Positions 40,979 to 50,750 of a stretch of 64,000 nucleotides of DNA are shown piece by piece (position 1 is the first letter of the stretch; every line of letters begins with the position of its first letter). The notes below the pieces were generated by a model, which saw only the letters and a list, made by a program, of their open reading frames with translations, made no database searches and was not told the DNA's origin. Position numbers and translations under genes: made by a program. The stretch comes from an uncultured Nocardioides sp. (GTDB lineage Bacteria > Actinomycetota > Actinomycetes > Propionibacteriales > Nocardioidaceae), in NCBI RefSeq assembly GCF_947489365.1, contig NZ_CANLDB010000004.1:124001-188000 (forward strand), given 5' to 3'.

Positions 40979-42340
40979 TCACATGCCGTCGATCAGCCGC
41001 TGCACGCGTTCGTCGGAGGACCGGAACGGGTCCTTGCACAGCACCGTGCGCTGCGCCTGGTCGTTGAGCTTGAGGTGGACCCAGTCGACGGTGAAGTCGC
41101 GTCGTCGCTCCTGCGCGCGGCGGATGAACTCCCCGCGCAGCTTCGCCCGGGTGGTCTGCGGGGGCAGGGACTTGGCCTCGAAGATCCGCAGGTCGTTGGT
41201 GACCCGCTCGACCTTGCCGCGCTTCTCGAGCAGGTAGTACAGGCCGCGGTTGCGGTGGATGTCGTGGTAGGCGAGGTCCAGCTGTGCGACGCGCGGGTGG
41301 CTCAGCGGCAGCCCGTGCTTGGCGCGGTAGGCCTCGATCAGCTTCCACTTGATGACCCAGTCGAGCTCCCGGTCGACGAGGCCCAGGTCGTCGGACTCGA
41401 CCGCCTTGAGACCGCGCTCCCACAGGTCGAGGCTGCGGTCGATCACGGGGGTCCGCAGGCCGCGGCGGTCCACGAACTCCTGCGCCTTCGCCAGGTACTC
41501 GCCCTGGATCTCCAGCGCGCTCGCCTCGCGGCCGTTCGCCAGCGGGACCTTCCGCCGGCCGGTCATGTCGTGCGAGATCTCCCGAATTGCGCGAATCGGG
41601 TTCTCGAGGGTGAGGTCCCGCATGACCACGCCCTCCTCGATCATGCGCAGCACGAGGTCGCAGCTCGCGACCTTGAGCATCGTGGTGGTCTCGCTCATGT
41701 TGGAGTCGCCGACGATGACGTGCAGGCGGCGGTAGCGCTCGGCGTCCGCGTGCGGCTCGTCTCGGGTGTTGATGATGGGCCGGCTGCGGGTGGTGGCGCT
41801 CGAGACGCCCTCCCAGATGTGCTCGGCGCGCTGGCTCACGCTGAAGCTCGCGCCGCGCGGCGTCTGGGTGACCTTGCCCGCCCCCACCACGATCTGGCGG
41901 GTGACCAGGAACGGGATCAGCACGTCGGCGAGGCGCCCGAACTCCCCGGAGCGGGTGACCAGGTAGTTCTCGTGGCAGCCGTAGGAGTTGCCCGCGGAAT
42001 CGGTGTTGTTCTTGAACAGGTAGATGTCGCCGGCGATGCCCTCGTCGTGCAGCCGCTGCTCGGCGTCGAGGAGGAGCCCCTCCAGCACCCGCTCCCCCGC
42101 CTTGTCGTGGGTCACCAGGTCGATCACGTCGTCGCACTCGGGCGTCGCGTACTCGGGGTGGGAGCCCACGTCGAGGTACAGCCGGGCGCCGTTGCGCAGG
42201 AACACGTTGCTGCTGCGCCCCCAGCTGACGACCTTGCGGAACAGGTAGCGCGCCACCTCGTCCGGGCTCAACCTGCGCTGCCCCCGGAACGTGCACGTCA
42301 CGCCGTACTCGTTCTCGATCCCGAAGATCCGCCGGTCCAC
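40979..42340 (-). CDS. pafA: Pup-protein ligase PafA
   Basis: 453 residues, glutamine-synthetase-like fold. [14 protein letters not shown] opens the nucleotide site, and D57 in [19 protein letters not shown] aligns with the catalytic Asp of characterised Paf[39 protein letters not shown] and [16 protein letters not shown] are hallmark blocks. It activates the C-terminal Glu of Pup with ATP and links it to substrate lysines. Here Pup already ends in Glu. Confidence 0.97.
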   Translation of the reverse strand: MDRRIFGIENEYGVTCTFRGQRRLSPDEVARYLFRKVVSWGRSSNVFLRNGARLYLDVGSHPEYATPECDDVIDLVTHDKAGERVLEGLLLDAEQRLHDEGIAGDIYLFKNNTDSAGNSYGCHENYLVTRSGEFGRLADVLIPFLVTRQIVVGAGKVTQTPRGASFSVSQRAEHIWEGVSSATTRSRPIINTRDEPHADAERYRRLHVIVGDSNMSETTTMLKVASCDLVLRMIEEGVVMRDLTLENPIRAIREISHDMTGRRKVPLANGREASALEIQGEYLAKAQEFVDRRGLRTPVIDRSLDLWERGLKAVESDDLGLVDRELDWVIKWKLIEAYRAKHGLPLSHPRVAQLDLAYHDIHRNRGLYYLLEKRGKVERVTNDLRIFEAKSLPPQTTRAKLRGEFIRRAQERRRDFTVDWVHLKLNDQAQRTVLCKDPFRSSDERVQRLIDGM

Positions 42341-42376
42341 TCGTTCACCCTAGTCGGCCGAACGGCACGACCGGGC

Positions 42377-43339
42377 TCACCACCGCGCGATCGCGCCCAT
42401 GGCGACCGCCCATCGGGAGCGCAACCGGGCGCGCCCCGCCGGGGTGTACGCCGAGTGGGCGACGAGGCTGCGCCACAGCTGCAGGCGTCGGAGGTGGGTG
42501 GTGCGCCCCAGGAGGCGGTCGAGCTCGGCCATCACCACCACGGGACGATCGAGCAGCTCCGGCAGGGTGTACGCCCGTCGCGGCAGGGCCAGGTCGGCGA
42601 GGAGACGCTCGCGCCGCAGGTCGGCGGCCTGCTGCGCGGGCTCGCGGTGCACCCCGCCGTCGTACTCGAGGATCAGGTCGGTGCCACGCACCCGGAGGTC
42701 AGCCCGACCCACCTCGCGCCCGTCGGTGTTGAGGATCGGGGACTGCACGAGGACCGGGACGTCCGCACACCACAGGAACAGCCGCAGCAGCGTCTCCATC
42801 GGGGACTCGCTGGCCGGCTCGGCCAGGGCGACGGCCTGGCGCAGCAGCCGGACGCCCGGCCGGCGGGTCGCGGTGATCGCGTCGAGGGCCTGGCGGGTCA
42901 CGTGACGCTTGCGCAACGCGGACTCCACCAGGACGACGAGGTCGAGCAGGTCCAAGTCCCGTGCGCAGCGGAGGAGCACCTCGGCGGGGTGGTCGACCGG
43001 CAACCCCTCGAGCATCCACGGCTGGTCGTCCTTGGCGCGGCGGTGCTGGCTCGTCACCAGGCCGACGCGTCGCACGGTCGGGTCCGGTGCGGCCACGGCC
43101 GCGAAGACCGGCACCCAGTCCCGGGACACCGGGGGCAGCTGCCACCCCGCCAGCCGGGCACCCGTCAGACCGGTGAACCTCCCGCTGCCGGGCAGCACCA
43201 GCAGCCACGCACCGAGGTCGCGCAGCCACTCGCGCCGCTCGTCGGGTGCCTCGAGGACGGGCACGAACAGGCCGTGGCTGACACGGCGGAAGCGAGGGCT
43301 CCGGATGTTGCCCCGCACCGGGGCCGGATCAGTGCTCAT
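42377..43339 (-). CDS. DUF559 protein inserted between prcA and pafA
   Basis: 320 residues. The N-terminal 90 residues resemble the AbiEi-like region (FRRVSHGLFVPVLEAPDERR). The C-terminal core is RADLRVRGTDLILEYDGGVHRE, then QQAADLRRERLLADLALPRRAY, the DUF559 pattern also seen at 15366-16316. Catalytic activity is unproven. It separates prcA from pafA on the same strand, in a locus where these genes are commonly close together, so it is probably an insertion. The gap upstream carries a pair of palindromic elements. Confidence 0.8.
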   Translation of the reverse strand: MSTDPAPVRGNIRSPRFRRVSHGLFVPVLEAPDERREWLRDLGAWLLVLPGSGRFTGLTGARLAGWQLPPVSRDWVPVFAAVAAPDPTVRRVGLVTSQHRRAKDDQPWMLEGLPVDHPAEVLLRCARDLDLLDLVVLVESALRKRHVTRQALDAITATRRPGVRLLRQAVALAEPASESPMETLLRLFLWCADVPVLVQSPILNTDGREVGRADLRVRGTDLILEYDGGVHREPAQQAADLRRERLLADLALPRRAYTLPELLDRPVVVMAELDRLLGRTTHLRRLQLWRSLVAHSAYTPAGRARLRSRWAVAMGAIARW

Positions 43340-43493
43340 GCAGCGAGCCTGACCCCGATCGAGCTCGGTCGCACACGGCCGGGCCCGGCCTGTGGGCAAC
43401 TCGCCCCGCCGGTGGCCTGTGGACGGAACCCGACCGCGTCGGCGCGCTCGGTCGGCGCTCCGGGCCCGCGGTGGGTGGCGGGGCGGGAGTCGC

Positions 43494-43554
43494 GCCGTTT
43501 CGTCGGAAACGGCGGTCGAACGGCGCTTCCGGGTGCCGATTCGTGCGAAACGGG
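43494..43554. repeat. Paired palindromic elements, 41 bp apart, after prcA
   Basis: GCCGTTTCGTCGGAAACGGC at 43494-43513 and GCCGATTCGTGCGAAACGGG at 43535-43554, with a 21-base linker containing CGGCGC. They lie 68 bases beyond the prcA stop in a 283-base gap that holds no gene. Confidence 0.85.
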
Positions 43555-43622
43555 GGCGCTCGCGCCCGACACAGCAGCCGAGTTCGGCCCGCCGGCGCAC
43601 GCGCCGACGAGCCGGACCGGCC

Positions 43623-44492
43623 TCAGGACGGCGGGGCGACCGGCGGCTCGTCGTCCGAGACGGGGAACGGCGCGGGCTCGGGTGACGTCGACGCGGCGCC
43701 GGTGGACGGTGCGGCAGCAGCGTCGTCCGCAGCGCCGGCCGGGGCTGCGGCGGAGTGCGCGCCGCCGTCCACGCCGGAGACCGCCGTGTCGGCGTCCCGC
43801 TCCCCCAGCAGCTCGGTGAGGCGGGCGGGGCGCAGGCGCGAGAACTTGCGGGCCCGCGACCGGGTGCGGTCGAGCACGGCGACCTCGAGGTCCTCGATCG
43901 GGATGACCCGGTCGGCGGTCTCGGAGTGGCCGAGCGCGGTGACCGCGATCTGCAGGGCGGTCGCGAGGTCCGAGCCGGCCCGGTACGACGCGGCGAGGGA
44001 GGAGGCCACCACGTCGGCGGCGCCGCCCATGACGGCGTACCCGTGCTCGTCGGCGACCTGGCCGTCGTAGGTGAGGCGGTAGATCTGGTCGTCCTCGGCG
44101 GACGCGCCCACCTCGGCGACGAACAGCTCGACCTCGTACGGCTTCTCCCCGCCCGAGGAGAAGATCGTGCCGAGGGTCTGGGCGTAGGCGTTGGCCAGGC
44201 CGCGACCGGTCACGTCGCGGCGGTCGTAGGAGAAGCCCCGCATGTCCGCGAGCCGGACGCCGGCGATCCGCAGGTTCTCGAACTCGTTGTAGCGGCCCAC
44301 CGCCGCGAACGCGATGCGGTCGTAGATCTCGGAGACCTTGTGCAGCGCCTGCGACGGGTTCTCGGACACGAACAGGACGCCGTCGGCGTACTGCACCACC
44401 ACGACGGACCGGCCGCGGGCGATGCCCTTGCGGGCGAAGTCCGCCCGGTCCTTCATCAGCTGCTCGGGCGAGACGTAGAACGGGGTGCTCAT
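43623..44492 (-). CDS. prcA: Proteasome alpha subunit PrcA
   Basis: 289 residues. [22 protein letters not shown] is the N-terminal gate and H0 helix region; [26 protein letters not shown] and [20 protein letters not shown] are alpha-subunit blocks. The last 55 residues are an Ala/Pro/Asp-rich tail ([20 protein letters not shown]), probably disordered. It forms the gating rings of the 20S core. The gene follows prcB after a 10-base gap. Confidence 0.96.
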   Translation of the reverse strand: MSTPFYVSPEQLMKDRADFARKGIARGRSVVVVQYADGVLFVSENPSQALHKVSEIYDRIAFAAVGRYNEFENLRIAGVRLADMRGFSYDRRDVTGRGLANAYAQTLGTIFSSGGEKPYEVELFVAEVGASAEDDQIYRLTYDGQVADEHGYAVMGGAADVVASSLAASYRAGSDLATALQIAVTALGHSETADRVIPIEDLEVAVLDRTRSRARKFSRLRPARLTELLGERDADTAVSGVDGGAHSAAAPAGAADDAAAAPSTGAASTSPEPAPFPVSDDEPPVAPPS

Positions 44493-44502
44493 CTGGGGGT
44501 CC

Positions 44503-45342
44503 TCAGCTCAGGGCGGCGGCCGGGCCGTCGGGGCGCTGCATGCGGGCGGCGATCACGACGTCGGCCACGGCGGCGACGTCCGCGTCGGGCAGGCGGCGCC
44601 CGCCGTCGGCGGTGATGACGTGGACGACCGGGAAGATCCGTCGCGCGATGTCGGGCCCGCCGGTGGCGGAGTCGTCGTCGGCGGCGTCGTACAGCGCCTG
44701 CACGGTCGCGAGCACGCACTCGTCCTGGGTCAGGTCGTCGCGGTACAGCTTCTTCAGCGACCCGCGGGCGAACACCGACCCGGACCCGGTGGAGTGGAAG
44801 GCGGTCTCCTCGTACCGGCCGCCCGTGGCGTCGTAGGAGAAGATCCGGCCGATGCCCGCGTCGACGTCGTACCCGGCGAACAGCGGGACGACCGCGAGGC
44901 CCTGCATGGCGAGGCCGAGGTTGCCGCGGATCAGGGCGGCGAGGCGGTTGGCCTTGCCGTCCATCGACAGCGTGACGCCCTCGATCTTCTCGTAGTGCTC
45001 GAGCTCGGTCTGGAACAGCCGCGTCATCTCGACCGCGATGCCCGCGGCGCCGGCGATGCCGACCGCTGAGTGCTCGTCGGCGGGGAAGACCTTCTCGATG
45101 TCGCGCTGGGCGATGACGTTGCCCATCGTGGCGCGGCGGTCACCGGCGACGACCACGCCGCCGGGGAACGTCGCGGCGACGATCGTGGTCGCGTGGGGCG
45201 TCAGCCCCTCCCCCGCCGTCCCGGCCGGGAGCGCCCGGGTGGTGGGCAGCAGGTCGGGCGCCTGGGAGGCGAGGAAGTCGGTGAACGACGACCCGCCGGG
45301 GGCCAGGTACGCCGCGGGCAGACGGGGGCCGTCGGCGGTCAT
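44503..45342 (-). CDS. prcB: Proteasome beta subunit PrcB
   Basis: 279 residues. Self-processing is expected before T52 in [21 protein letters not shown], leaving the N-terminal Thr nucleophile. The usual Asp and Lys partners ([10 protein letters not shown], then IEKVFPAD) follow. The propeptide of 51 residues is of normal length. ATG at 45342 overlaps the pup stop (ATGA), coupling tag and protease. Confidence 0.96.
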   Translation of the reverse strand: MTADGPRLPAAYLAPGGSSFTDFLASQAPDLLPTTRALPAGTAGEGLTPHATTIVAATFPGGVVVAGDRRATMGNVIAQRDIEKVFPADEHSAVGIAGAAGIAVEMTRLFQTELEHYEKIEGVTLSMDGKANRLAALIRGNLGLAMQGLAVVPLFAGYDVDAGIGRIFSYDATGGRYEETAFHSTGSGSVFARGSLKKLYRDDLTQDECVLATVQALYDAADDDSATGGPDIARRIFPVVHVITADGGRRLPDADVAAVADVVIAARMQRPDGPAAALS

Positions 45343-45542
45343 TCGCCGCCCTTCTGGATGAACGACTTCACGAAGTCCTCGGCGTTGGACTCCAGCACCT
45401 CGTCGATCTCGTCGAGGATGCTGTCGACGTCGTCGTCGAGGGCGTCCTTGCGCTCGGTCGCCTCGGTCGAGACCTCGGCGGTCTCCTCGGTCGACTCCTC
45501 GGTCTGCGAGGTCCTGCGGGGCTGCTTGTGCTCCTGGGCCAC
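45339..45542 (-). CDS. pup: Prokaryotic ubiquitin-like protein Pup ending in GGE
   Basis: 67 residues: a disordered acidic N-terminal half, then the ARC-binding helix [31 protein letters not shown]. The final residue is Glu, the conjugation-ready form, not the Gln that Dop must deamidate in mycobacteria. GTG start with an excellent ribosome site, AAGGAGGTG at 45547-45555. It is the first gene of pup-prcB-prcA. Confidence 0.97.
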   Translation of the reverse strand: MAQEHKQPRRTSQTEESTEETAEVSTEATERKDALDDDVDSILDEIDEVLESNAEDFVKSFIQKGGE

Positions 45543-45546
45543 GGCA

Positions 45547-45555
45547 CACCTCCTT
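45547..45555 (-). promoter_or_regulatory. Near-perfect ribosome binding site of pup
   Basis: AAGGAGGTG on the minus strand, with the GGAGG core six bases before the GTG start. It is among the strongest Shine-Dalgarno matches noticed in this window, consistent with high Pup production. Confidence 0.75.
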
Positions 45556-45644
45556 CACCCGTCGGGCGGTCCCTGCGGTCCGGGCGGCGTGCCCGCGACC
45601 TCGTCGCCAACCTAGCGCGCGGGACCGACAGCGGGGGCGTTACC

Positions 45645-47153
45645 TCAGCCCGCGAGCGCGTCGACCAGCTGCTGGGCGTCGTCGCAGCGGTCGAGCAGGT
45701 CGCCGACGTGCGCCTTGCTGCCGCGCAGCGGGTCGGTGGTCGGCACCCGCTGCAGCGAGTCGCGCCCCGGCAGGTCGAAGATGACGGAGTCCCAGGACGC
45801 GGCGGCGACCTGGTCGGCGTACTTCTCCAGGCACCGGCCGCGGAAGTAGGCCCGGGTGTCGGTCGGCGGCTCGTGCATCGCGGCCTCGACCTCCTCGTCG
45901 CCCAGCAGACGGCGCATCCGGCCGCCGGCCACGAGCCGGTGGTACAGGCCCTTCTCGGGACGGGTGTCGGAGTACTGCAGGTCCACCAGGGCGAGCTTGG
46001 CGTCGTCCCAGCCGAGGCCGTCGCGGGAGCGGTACTGCTCCAGCAGCCGCAGCTTGGCGACCCAATCGAGCTCGCCGGCGAGCTGCATCGGGTCCTGCTC
46101 CAGCCGGGTGAGCACCGACTCCCACGTGGCGAGCACGTCGAGGGTCTGGCTGTCCGCGTCGGAGCCGAGCCGGTCCTCGACGTACTTGCGGGCGAGGTCG
46201 AGGTACTCCATCTGCATCTGCAGGCCGGTCAGACGGCGACCGTCGGTCAGGCGAAGCAGGTGCTTCAGCGACGGGTCGTGGGAGACCTCGCGGAGCGCGG
46301 CGACCGGCGTGGCCACGGTCAGGTCGCCGGCGAGCCAGCGGTCCTCGATCATGGCGAGCACGAGGGCCGTGGTGCCGACCTTGAGGTACGTCGAGGTCTC
46401 GGCGAGGTTCGCGTCGCCCAGGATGACGTGCAGGCGCCGGTACTTGTCCGGGTCGGCGTGGGGCTCGTCGCGGGTGTTGATGATGGGGCGCTTCAGCGTG
46501 GTCTCGAGGCCCACCTCGACCTCGAAGAAGTCGGCGCGTTGGCTGATCTGGAAGCCGTGGTCCCGACCGTCCTGGCCGATCCCGACCCGGCCGGCGCCGC
46601 ACACCACCTGCCGGGACACGAAGAATGGCGTCAGGTGCCGCACGATGTCGGCGAACGGGGTGGAGCGGCGCATCAGGTAGTTCTCGTGGGCGCCGTACGA
46701 CGCGCCCTTGTTGTCGGTGTTGTTCTTGTACAGCACGATCGGCGCCCCACCCGGCAGCTGCGCGGCCCGGCGCGCGGCGTCCAGCATCACCAGCTCGCCG
46801 GCCTTGTCCCAGCGCACGATGTCAAGCGGCCCGGTGACCTCCGGGGTGGAGAACTCGGGGTGGGCGTGGTCGACGTACAGCCGGGCGCCGTTGGTGAGGA
46901 TGATGTTGGCGAGGCCCAGGTCCTCGTCGGTGAGCTGGGAGGCGTCCGCGACCTGCCGGCTCATGTCGAAGCCGCGGGCGTCCCGCAGCGGCGACTCCTC
47001 CTCGAAGTCCCACCGTGCCCGCCGGGCCCTCGCAGACGCTGAGGCGTAGGCGTTCACGACCTGCGACGACGCGAGCATCGGGTTGGCGTGCGGCTGGCCC
47101 GAGACGGTGATCCCGTACTCGACCTCGGTCCCCATCACCCGGCGCACGCTCAT
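45645..47153 (-). CDS. dop: Depupylase/deamidase Dop
   Basis: 502 residues, PafA paralogue. [20 protein letters not shown] opens the fold. The residues between about 38 and 80 correspond to the Dop-loop ([20 protein letters not shown]). D95 in [18 protein letters not shown] matches the nucleophilic Asp of characterised Dop. [20 protein letters not shown] and [20 protein letters not shown] are conserved. Because Pup here ends in Glu, its main job is probably removing Pup from substrates. It lies about 100 bases upstream of pup. Confidence 0.96.
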   Translation of the reverse strand: MSVRRVMGTEVEYGITVSGQPHANPMLASSQVVNAYASASARARRARWDFEEESPLRDARGFDMSRQVADASQLTDEDLGLANIILTNGARLYVDHAHPEFSTPEVTGPLDIVRWDKAGELVMLDAARRAAQLPGGAPIVLYKNNTDNKGASYGAHENYLMRRSTPFADIVRHLTPFFVSRQVVCGAGRVGIGQDGRDHGFQISQRADFFEVEVGLETTLKRPIINTRDEPHADPDKYRRLHVILGDANLAETSTYLKVGTTALVLAMIEDRWLAGDLTVATPVAALREVSHDPSLKHLLRLTDGRRLTGLQMQMEYLDLARKYVEDRLGSDADSQTLDVLATWESVLTRLEQDPMQLAGELDWVAKLRLLEQYRSRDGLGWDDAKLALVDLQYSDTRPEKGLYHRLVAGGRMRRLLGDEEVEAAMHEPPTDTRAYFRGRCLEKYADQVAAASWDSVIFDLPGRDSLQRVPTTDPLRGSKAHVGDLLDRCDDAQQLVDALAG

Positions 47154-47200
47154 GCGGCGAGCCTACGCGGCAGCGGGGTGGCCGCTCGGGGCGCCAAGGT

Positions 47201-47220
47201 GCCGATTCGTGCGAAACGGC
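47201..47220. repeat. Single palindromic element between dop and the sulfotransferase
   Basis: GCCGATTCGTGCGAAACGGC; the same core as the copy at 43535. It is the only intergenic copy lying between divergent starts and not at gene ends: 48 bases from the dop start and 20 from the sulfotransferase start. Confidence 0.8.
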
Positions 47221-47239
47221 ACGTGGGAGACTCGCCGCC

Positions 47240-48136
47240 GTGGAGCGAGGAGACCTGCCGCGACGCGTCGCGCGCCGTACCCGCAACCGGCTGAGGACCG
47301 TGGTCCCGGCCCGCCGCAGCGAGGTGGAGACCCTGCGCGCCGAGCTCGGAGCGGCGCGCGAGCGCGCCGAGGTCGCCGAGCGGCAGCGCGACCGGGCACG
47401 GACCCGGGTGGGTCGCCTCGAGGAGCGGACCCGGCAGATGCGCGCCCGCATCAAGCGGCTCGAGGGCTCCGACGACCTCGGCTACGTCTTCATCGTCACC
47501 TACGGACGCTCCGGCTCGACGTTGCTGCAGGGGATCCTGAACAGCACCCCCGGCGTCCTGATCCGCGGCGAGAACCGGCAGTCGCTGCGCCATGTCTGGC
47601 AGTACGACGCCGCCGTCCACAAGATCCGCCGCAACCAGCGACGCGAGCGCCGCCGCAAGGGCATCGAGGACGGCAACGACACCACCCACCCGTTCTTCGG
47701 GATGGACCAGCTGCCGAGCCGCCGCACCCGCCTCGCGGAGCGCAAGCTCGCCCTCGACTCCCTGCTGCGTCCCGAGCAGGACACACGGGTCACCGGGTTC
47801 AAGGAGATCCGCTGGGACGAGCCCGACACGCCGGGGTACGTCGCCTGGCTGCAGGAGGTGTTCCCGGGCGCCCGGTTCGTCGTGAACACCCGCGACCTCG
47901 ACGCCGTCTCGGTCAGCAAGTGGTGGGGCAAGGACCCCGAGTCGCGGGCCCTGCTCGAGCAGACCGAGGCCGACCTGCTCGCCCTGGCCGCCGACCTGGG
48001 CGACGCGGCGTACCGGGTCCACTACGACGACTGGGTGGCCGACCCCGGCGTGCTCGAGGGCCTGTTCGCCTGGCTGGGCGAGGAGTGGGACCCCGAGCGG
48101 GTCCGCGCCACGATGGAACGGCCACACTCCTACTGA
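47240..48136 (+). CDS. Sulfotransferase-family protein with N-terminal coiled coil
   Basis: 298 residues from a GTG at 47240. Residues 25-75 form a charged coiled coil (RRSEVETLRAELGAARERAE). The PAPS-binding loop is FIVTYGRSGSTLLQGILNST and the 3'-phosphate motif is FVVNTRDLDAVSVSKWW. It probably sulfates a polysaccharide, lipid or protein. It is the only plus-strand gene in a long minus-strand proteasome block, inserted between arc/mpa and dop. Confidence 0.85.
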   Translation: MERGDLPRRVARRTRNRLRTVVPARRSEVETLRAELGAARERAEVAERQRDRARTRVGRLEERTRQMRARIKRLEGSDDLGYVFIVTYGRSGSTLLQGILNSTPGVLIRGENRQSLRHVWQYDAAVHKIRRNQRRERRRKGIEDGNDTTHPFFGMDQLPSRRTRLAERKLALDSLLRPEQDTRVTGFKEIRWDEPDTPGYVAWLQEVFPGARFVVNTRDLDAVSVSKWWGKDPESRALLEQTEADLLALAADLGDAAYRVHYDDWVADPGVLEGLFAWLGEEWDPERVRATMERPHSY

Positions 48137-48166
48137 GGACGCGGCCGACCGCCCGGGCTGCGGCGC

Positions 48167-48586
48167 TCAGCGACGCCTGTCGTCCCGGTAGGCGTCCCGG
48201 TACTCGTCACGGCGACGCCGCGGACCGTTGATCGACGCCGCGTGGGCGACGTTCACGCCGACGATGCCGAGCCAGGCGATCACGACTGCGGGCAGGCCGC
48301 CGTCGGTCGCCACCATCGGCACGATCGTGAGGGGGATGCCCGCGACGAGGGAGACGACCCCGAGTGCGAACTGCCGACCCCTGTCACCGCCTGAGGGTGC
48401 CCCGGCGTACGGCGTGGGCTCGTCGGGCCGGCCGCGACGCCGCAAGCGCTCGTCGACCCGGTCCTCGACGGCCTTCTCGATCCGGTCGGCGAACGACTCC
48501 ACCAGCTCCCGGTCGGACGCCGGCCCCAGCTCGCGTCTCGTCTCGAGCAGGGCCTCCGCCTCTGTCCGCTCGATGTCTTCAGCCAT
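48167..48586 (-). CDS. Small membrane protein of unknown function
   Basis: 139 residues. The N-terminal half is charged and helical (IERTEAEALLETRRELGPAS and on); two membrane helices follow (FALGVVSLVAGIPLTIVPMV and AVVIAWLGIVGVNVAHAA), with an Arg/Asp-rich tail (RRRRDEYRDAYRDDRRR). No family recognised. It lies downstream of arc/mpa on the same strand, separated by a paired palindromic element. Confidence 0.7.
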   Translation of the reverse strand: MAEDIERTEAEALLETRRELGPASDRELVESFADRIEKAVEDRVDERLRRRGRPDEPTPYAGAPSGGDRGRQFALGVVSLVAGIPLTIVPMVATDGGLPAVVIAWLGIVGVNVAHAASINGPRRRRDEYRDAYRDDRRR

Positions 48587-48631
48587 CGGTGCGTCCCCGG
48601 GTCGGAGCCGGCGCTGGGACCGCAGACCGGC

Positions 48632-48692
48632 CCCGTTTCGGCAGAAACGGCGGCGCCGGGCGTCCGGGAGCCACCGTTTCGGCAGAAACGGC
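48632..48692. repeat. Paired palindromic elements, 41 bp apart, after arc/mpa
   Basis: CCCGTTTCGGCAGAAACGGC at 48632-48651 and ACCGTTTCGGCAGAAACGGC at 48673-48692, differing only at the first base, with a 21-base linker. They begin 30 bases past the proteasome ATPase stop codon. Confidence 0.9.
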
Positions 48693-48721
48693 AGCGCCGG
48701 GGTCGCCCGACGCCGGCCCGG

Positions 48722-50473
48722 TCACAGGTACTGACCGGTGTTCGAGACCGTGTCGATGGAGCGGCCGGGCTCGGTGCCCTGCTTGCCCGTGATGAGGGTG
48801 CGGATGAAGACGATCCGCTCGCCCTTCTTGCCGGAGATACGTGCCCAGTCGTCGGGGTTGGTGGTGTTGGGGAGGTCCTCGTTCTCCTTGAACTCGTCGA
48901 CGCAGGCCTGCAGCAGGTGCTGGACCCGCAGACCCTTCTGGTCGTGGTCGAGGAGGTCCTTGATGGCCATCTTCTTCGCCCGGTCGACGATGTTCTGGAT
49001 CATGGCGCCGGAGTTGAAGTCCTTGAAGTACAGGATCTCCTTGTCCCCGTTGGCGTAGGTGACCTCGAGGAACCGGTTCTCGTCGGTCTCGGTGTACATC
49101 CGCTCGACGGTGGCGCGGATCATGCCCTCGACGCAGGCCTGGCGGTCGCCCCCGAACTCGCCGAGGTCGTCGGCGTGCAGCGGCAGGCGCGCGGTCAGGT
49201 ACTTCGAGAAGATGTCGCGCGCCGACTCGGCGTCCGGACGTTCGATCTTGATCTTCACGTCCAGCCGGCCGGGGCGCAGGATCGCGGGGTCGATCATGTC
49301 CTCACGGTTCGAGGCGCCGATGACCAGCACGTTCTCGAGCGTCTCGACGCCGTCGATCTCGCTGAGCAGCTGCGGGACGATGGTGTTCTCCACGTCGGAG
49401 GACACCCCGGAGCCACGGGTGCGGAACAGCGAGTCCATCTCGTCGAAGAACACGATGACCGGCGTCCCCATCGACGCCTTCTCCCGGGCCCGCTGGAACA
49501 CCAGCCGGATGTGCCGCTCGGTCTCCCCGACGTACTTGTTGAGCAGCTCGGGGCCCTTGATGTTCAGGAAGTACGACTTCCCCTCCTGGCCGGTCTTGGC
49601 CGCGACCTTCTTCGCCAGGCTGTTCGCGACCGCCTTGGCGATCAGGGTCTTGCCGCAGCCGGGTGGGCCGTACAGCAGCACGCCCTTCGGCGGCTTCAGC
49701 TCGTGCTCGACGAACATCTCGGGGTGCAGGTACGGCAGCTCCACCGCGTCCCGGATCTGCTCGATCTGGCCGACGAGCCCACCGATGGACTCGTACGCGA
49801 TGTCGGGCACCTCCTCGAGGACGAGCTCCTCGACCTCCGACTTGGGCACGACCTCGTAGACGTAGCCGGACCGGGTGTCGAGCAGGAGCGAGTCCCCGGC
49901 GCGCAGCGTCACGTCGGGGCGCCGCAGGGGCTCGGCCAGGCGGACGACGCGCTCCTCGTCGGCGTTCGCGATGACCAGGACGCGCTCGGCGTCGGCCAAC
50001 ACCTCCTTGAGCATGACGACCTCGCCGACCTGCTCGTAGTCGAAGGCGGCGACGACGTTCAGGGCCTCGTTGAGGAGCACCTCCTGGCCGCGGCTCAGGT
50101 CGTCGAGCCCGACGTTCGGGCTGACGTTGACCCGCAGCTTGCGTCCCCCGGTGAACACGTCGACGGTGTCGTCGTCGTTGCGGGTCAGGAAGGTGCCGAA
50201 GCCCGCCGGCGGCTGGGCGAGCCGGTCGACCTCCTCCTTCAGCTTCGTGATCTGGTCGCGGGCCTCGCGCAGCGTCGAGGCGAGCCGCTCGTTCTGCGAG
50301 GTCACCGACGCCAGCGACCGCTCGGTGTCGTTCAACCGCGCCTCGAGGCCGGACGTCGACCCCGACATCCGGCTCGGCGCGAGCCGGCGGCGCAGGTCCC
50401 CCACCTCGGCCTCGAGGTGCGCGACCTGGCGGCGCAGCTCCGCCGCGGTCTGGGCTTCAGGCTGTTCGGGCAC
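48722..50473 (-). CDS. arc: Proteasome ATPase ARC/Mpa
   Basis: 583 residues from the GTG at 50473; GGAGG eight bases upstream decides this start, because the GTG at 50482 would overlap it. Coiled coil (about 10-80, [20 protein letters not shown]) binds Pup; two OB folds follow; the AAA domain has [14 protein letters not shown] (Walker A), [11 protein letters not shown] (Walker B) and [17 protein letters not shown]. The C-terminus GQYL carries the penultimate Tyr that opens the 20S gate. It unfolds pupylated proteins. Confidence 0.96.
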   Translation of the reverse strand: MPEQPEAQTAAELRRQVAHLEAEVGDLRRRLAPSRMSGSTSGLEARLNDTERSLASVTSQNERLASTLREARDQITKLKEEVDRLAQPPAGFGTFLTRNDDDTVDVFTGGRKLRVNVSPNVGLDDLSRGQEVLLNEALNVVAAFDYEQVGEVVMLKEVLADAERVLVIANADEERVVRLAEPLRRPDVTLRAGDSLLLDTRSGYVYEVVPKSEVEELVLEEVPDIAYESIGGLVGQIEQIRDAVELPYLHPEMFVEHELKPPKGVLLYGPPGCGKTLIAKAVANSLAKKVAAKTGQEGKSYFLNIKGPELLNKYVGETERHIRLVFQRAREKASMGTPVIVFFDEMDSLFRTRGSGVSSDVENTIVPQLLSEIDGVETLENVLVIGASNREDMIDPAILRPGRLDVKIKIERPDAESARDIFSKYLTARLPLHADDLGEFGGDRQACVEGMIRATVERMYTETDENRFLEVTYANGDKEILYFKDFNSGAMIQNIVDRAKKMAIKDLLDHDQKGLRVQHLLQACVDEFKENEDLPNTTNPDDWARISGKKGERIVFIRTLITGKQGTEPGRSIDTVSNTGQYL

Positions 50474-50651
50474 GACGACCACCTCCGGTAGGTCCGCTCA
50501 CTGTGGACATTACTGCCCCGTCCCCCGTCGCCACGAGGTTGGACGTCTCACACGCCGGGACGTCATCAACTCGTCACACCGCGGCACGCGGGCAGGTGGT
50601 TCCGGTGCCCGGACGAGGGCTCTGGTGCACGCCGTCCGGGCCCGCAGGACC

Positions 50652-50712
50652 GCCGTTTTGTCACAAACGGCAGCCGTTCGGCGCCGTGACTCGCCGTTTG
50701 TGACGAAACGGC
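50652..50712. repeat. Paired palindromic elements, 41 bp apart, after trmI
   Basis: GCCGTTTTGTCACAAACGGC at 50652-50671 and GCCGTTTGTGACGAAACGGC at 50693-50712. The second is nearly the reverse complement of the first, so the pair also forms one long inverted repeat. The linker contains CGGCGC at the same place as the pair after prcA. They begin 39 bases past the trmI stop, in the 277-base arc/mpa leader, which holds no gene. Confidence 0.9.
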
Positions 50713-50750
50713 GCGCGACCGGGGCCGGACCACGCCCACCGACCCAGAGC

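Noticed and set aside
41583..41601. CCGAATTGCGCGAATCGGG in pafA as an element copy
   Set aside because: It encodes PIRAIREI, part of a conserved Pup-ligase block, and the spacing of the arms differs from the family.
50507..50535. A promoter for the proteasome ATPase gene based on TAATGT
   Set aside because: No acceptable -35 partner at the usual distance; too weak to list as a feature.
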